A stretch of DNA of 6,400 bases from an uncultured Actinomycetes bacterium (GTDB lineage Bacteria > Actinomycetota > Actinomycetes > Nanopelagicales > Nanopelagicaceae). A program made the position numbers and the translations under genes. This document shows, piece by piece, positions 5,836 to 6,400 of the stretch. The notes under the pieces were generated by a model that saw only the letters and a program-made list of their open reading frames with translations, did not search any database and was not told where the DNA came from. The DNA lies in NCBI GenBank assembly GCA_903932705.1, contig CAIZHC010000057.1:1-6400 (forward strand). Direction: 5' to 3'. Positions within the stretch are counted from its first letter, which is position 1. Each line of letters opens with the position of its first letter.

Positions 5836-6400
5836 TCAGAGAGCCAGGGCGGCCTTAATCCGATCCAGGCTCTTGGCTGCCCCGAGGAGCTCCATCGACT
5901 CGAAGAGAGGCGGTGAAATATGGCTTCCTGTGACGGCAATTCGAACGGCTCCAAAGGCGATACGAGGCTTGAGCCCCAACTCTTCAATCAGGGCAGTCCT
6001 TAGAACTCCCTCGATTGAGTCGTGGTTCCATTCGGCGAGGTCGGTCAGGCGATCGAGTGAGACTTCAAGGACCTTCTTGCTCTGCTCATCGACAATCTTG
6101 GAAACTGAATCTGCATCGACTGCAAAATCCTGCGTGAACAAGAATTTAAGCATCGGTGGAATCTCAGCCAAGGTGGTGATTCGCTCCTGGATGATTGGTA
6201 ACGCTTTCTTGACGAGTTCAATCTCATCGTCGCTGCCACTGACTACTTCAGCATTCGTTAAGAATGGAAGAGCCCATCCGAGGAAGGCTTCAGGCGTGAG
6301 TGCGCGAATCTTGTCTCCGTTAATCGCTTCAAGTTTCTTCATATCAAAACGGGCAGGACTGGAGTGAACGCGTTCTACAGTGAAGAGCTCGACCAATTCC
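5836..6400 (-). CDS. gltX: Glutamyl-tRNA synthetase, C-terminal part (start outside window)
   Basis: The last 188 or so residues of a class I glutamyl-tRNA synthetase, which attaches glutamate to tRNA in the cytoplasm. The frame is open through 6400 and enters from the right; the first full codon in the window is GAA, and the Rossmann domain with its HIGH and KMSKS motifs lies outside. The visible part begins with the ELVELFTVERVHSSPARFD block that follows the catalytic domain in GltX, then FDMKKLEAINGDKI, and continues through the helical anticodon-binding domain to the conserved AVTGSHISPPLFESMELLG motif and the C-terminus ALAL. The stop TGA is at 5836-5838. tRNA-Gln and tRNA-Glu follow on the same strand. 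In bacteria lacking glutaminyl-tRNA synthetase, GltX also charges tRNA-Gln with glutamate, which GatCAB then amidates; whether that holds here cannot be decided from this window. Confidence 0.94.
   Translation of the reverse strand, partial: ELVELFTVERVHSSPARFDMKKLEAINGDKIRALTPEAFLGWALPFLTNAEVVSGSDDEIELVKKALPIIQERITTLAEIPPMLKFLFTQDFAVDADSVSKIVDEQSKKVLEVSLDRLTDLAEWNHDSIEGVLRTALIEELGLKPRIAFGAVRIAVTGSHISPPLFESMELLGAAKSLDRIKAALAL

Noticed and set aside
5873..6367. A 164-residue + strand frame opposite gltX
   Set aside because: It is serine/arginine-rich, has no recognisable domain and is antisense to the well-conserved GltX C-terminus.

Overview
The window looks like ordinary chromosome from a bacterium with roughly balanced base composition, probably an actinobacterium. 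The main reason is the right end, where gltX is followed on the same strand by tRNA-Gln(CUG) and then tRNA-Glu(CUC), an arrangement I associate with actinobacteria. The moderate base composition and very tight gene packing would fit a streamlined freshwater lineage such as Nanopelagicales/Planktophila. That placement is a guess from style, not from a marker.

Layout. Positions 1-4195 (+ strand) hold a catabolic gene pair. The first is the 3' part of an IlvD/Edd-family sugar-acid dehydratase, closest in motif spacing to L-arabinonate dehydratase. It overlaps by 14 nt a large fused FAD / iron-sulfur 2-hydroxyacid dehydrogenase of the GlcD-GlcF / D-lactate dehydrogenase type. Together they suggest sugar-acid breakdown: dehydration to a 2-keto-3-deoxy acid, with oxidation of a downstream glycolate- or D-lactate-like product. 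The aldolase or other steps that would connect them are outside the window.

Positions 4200-6400 are all on the - strand. In transcription order they are: the C-terminal part of gltX, tRNA-Gln, tRNA-Glu, a TRIC-family trimeric cation channel, a 46-residue two-helix membrane protein, an 80-residue zinc ribbon with a C-terminal membrane helix, and a 35-residue zinc ribbon. The 46- and 35-residue genes are short but have coherent sequences. The two strands converge with only 4 nt between the stop codons at 4195 and 4200, and no convincing terminator is visible there.

There is no gene-free stretch over 300 nt; the longest is 157 nt (4308-4464). I see no mobile element, CRISPR array, phage gene or obvious defence system. 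The least explained parts are the small-protein cluster behind the TRIC channel, and a perfect 8-bp inverted repeat bracketing tRNA-Glu.
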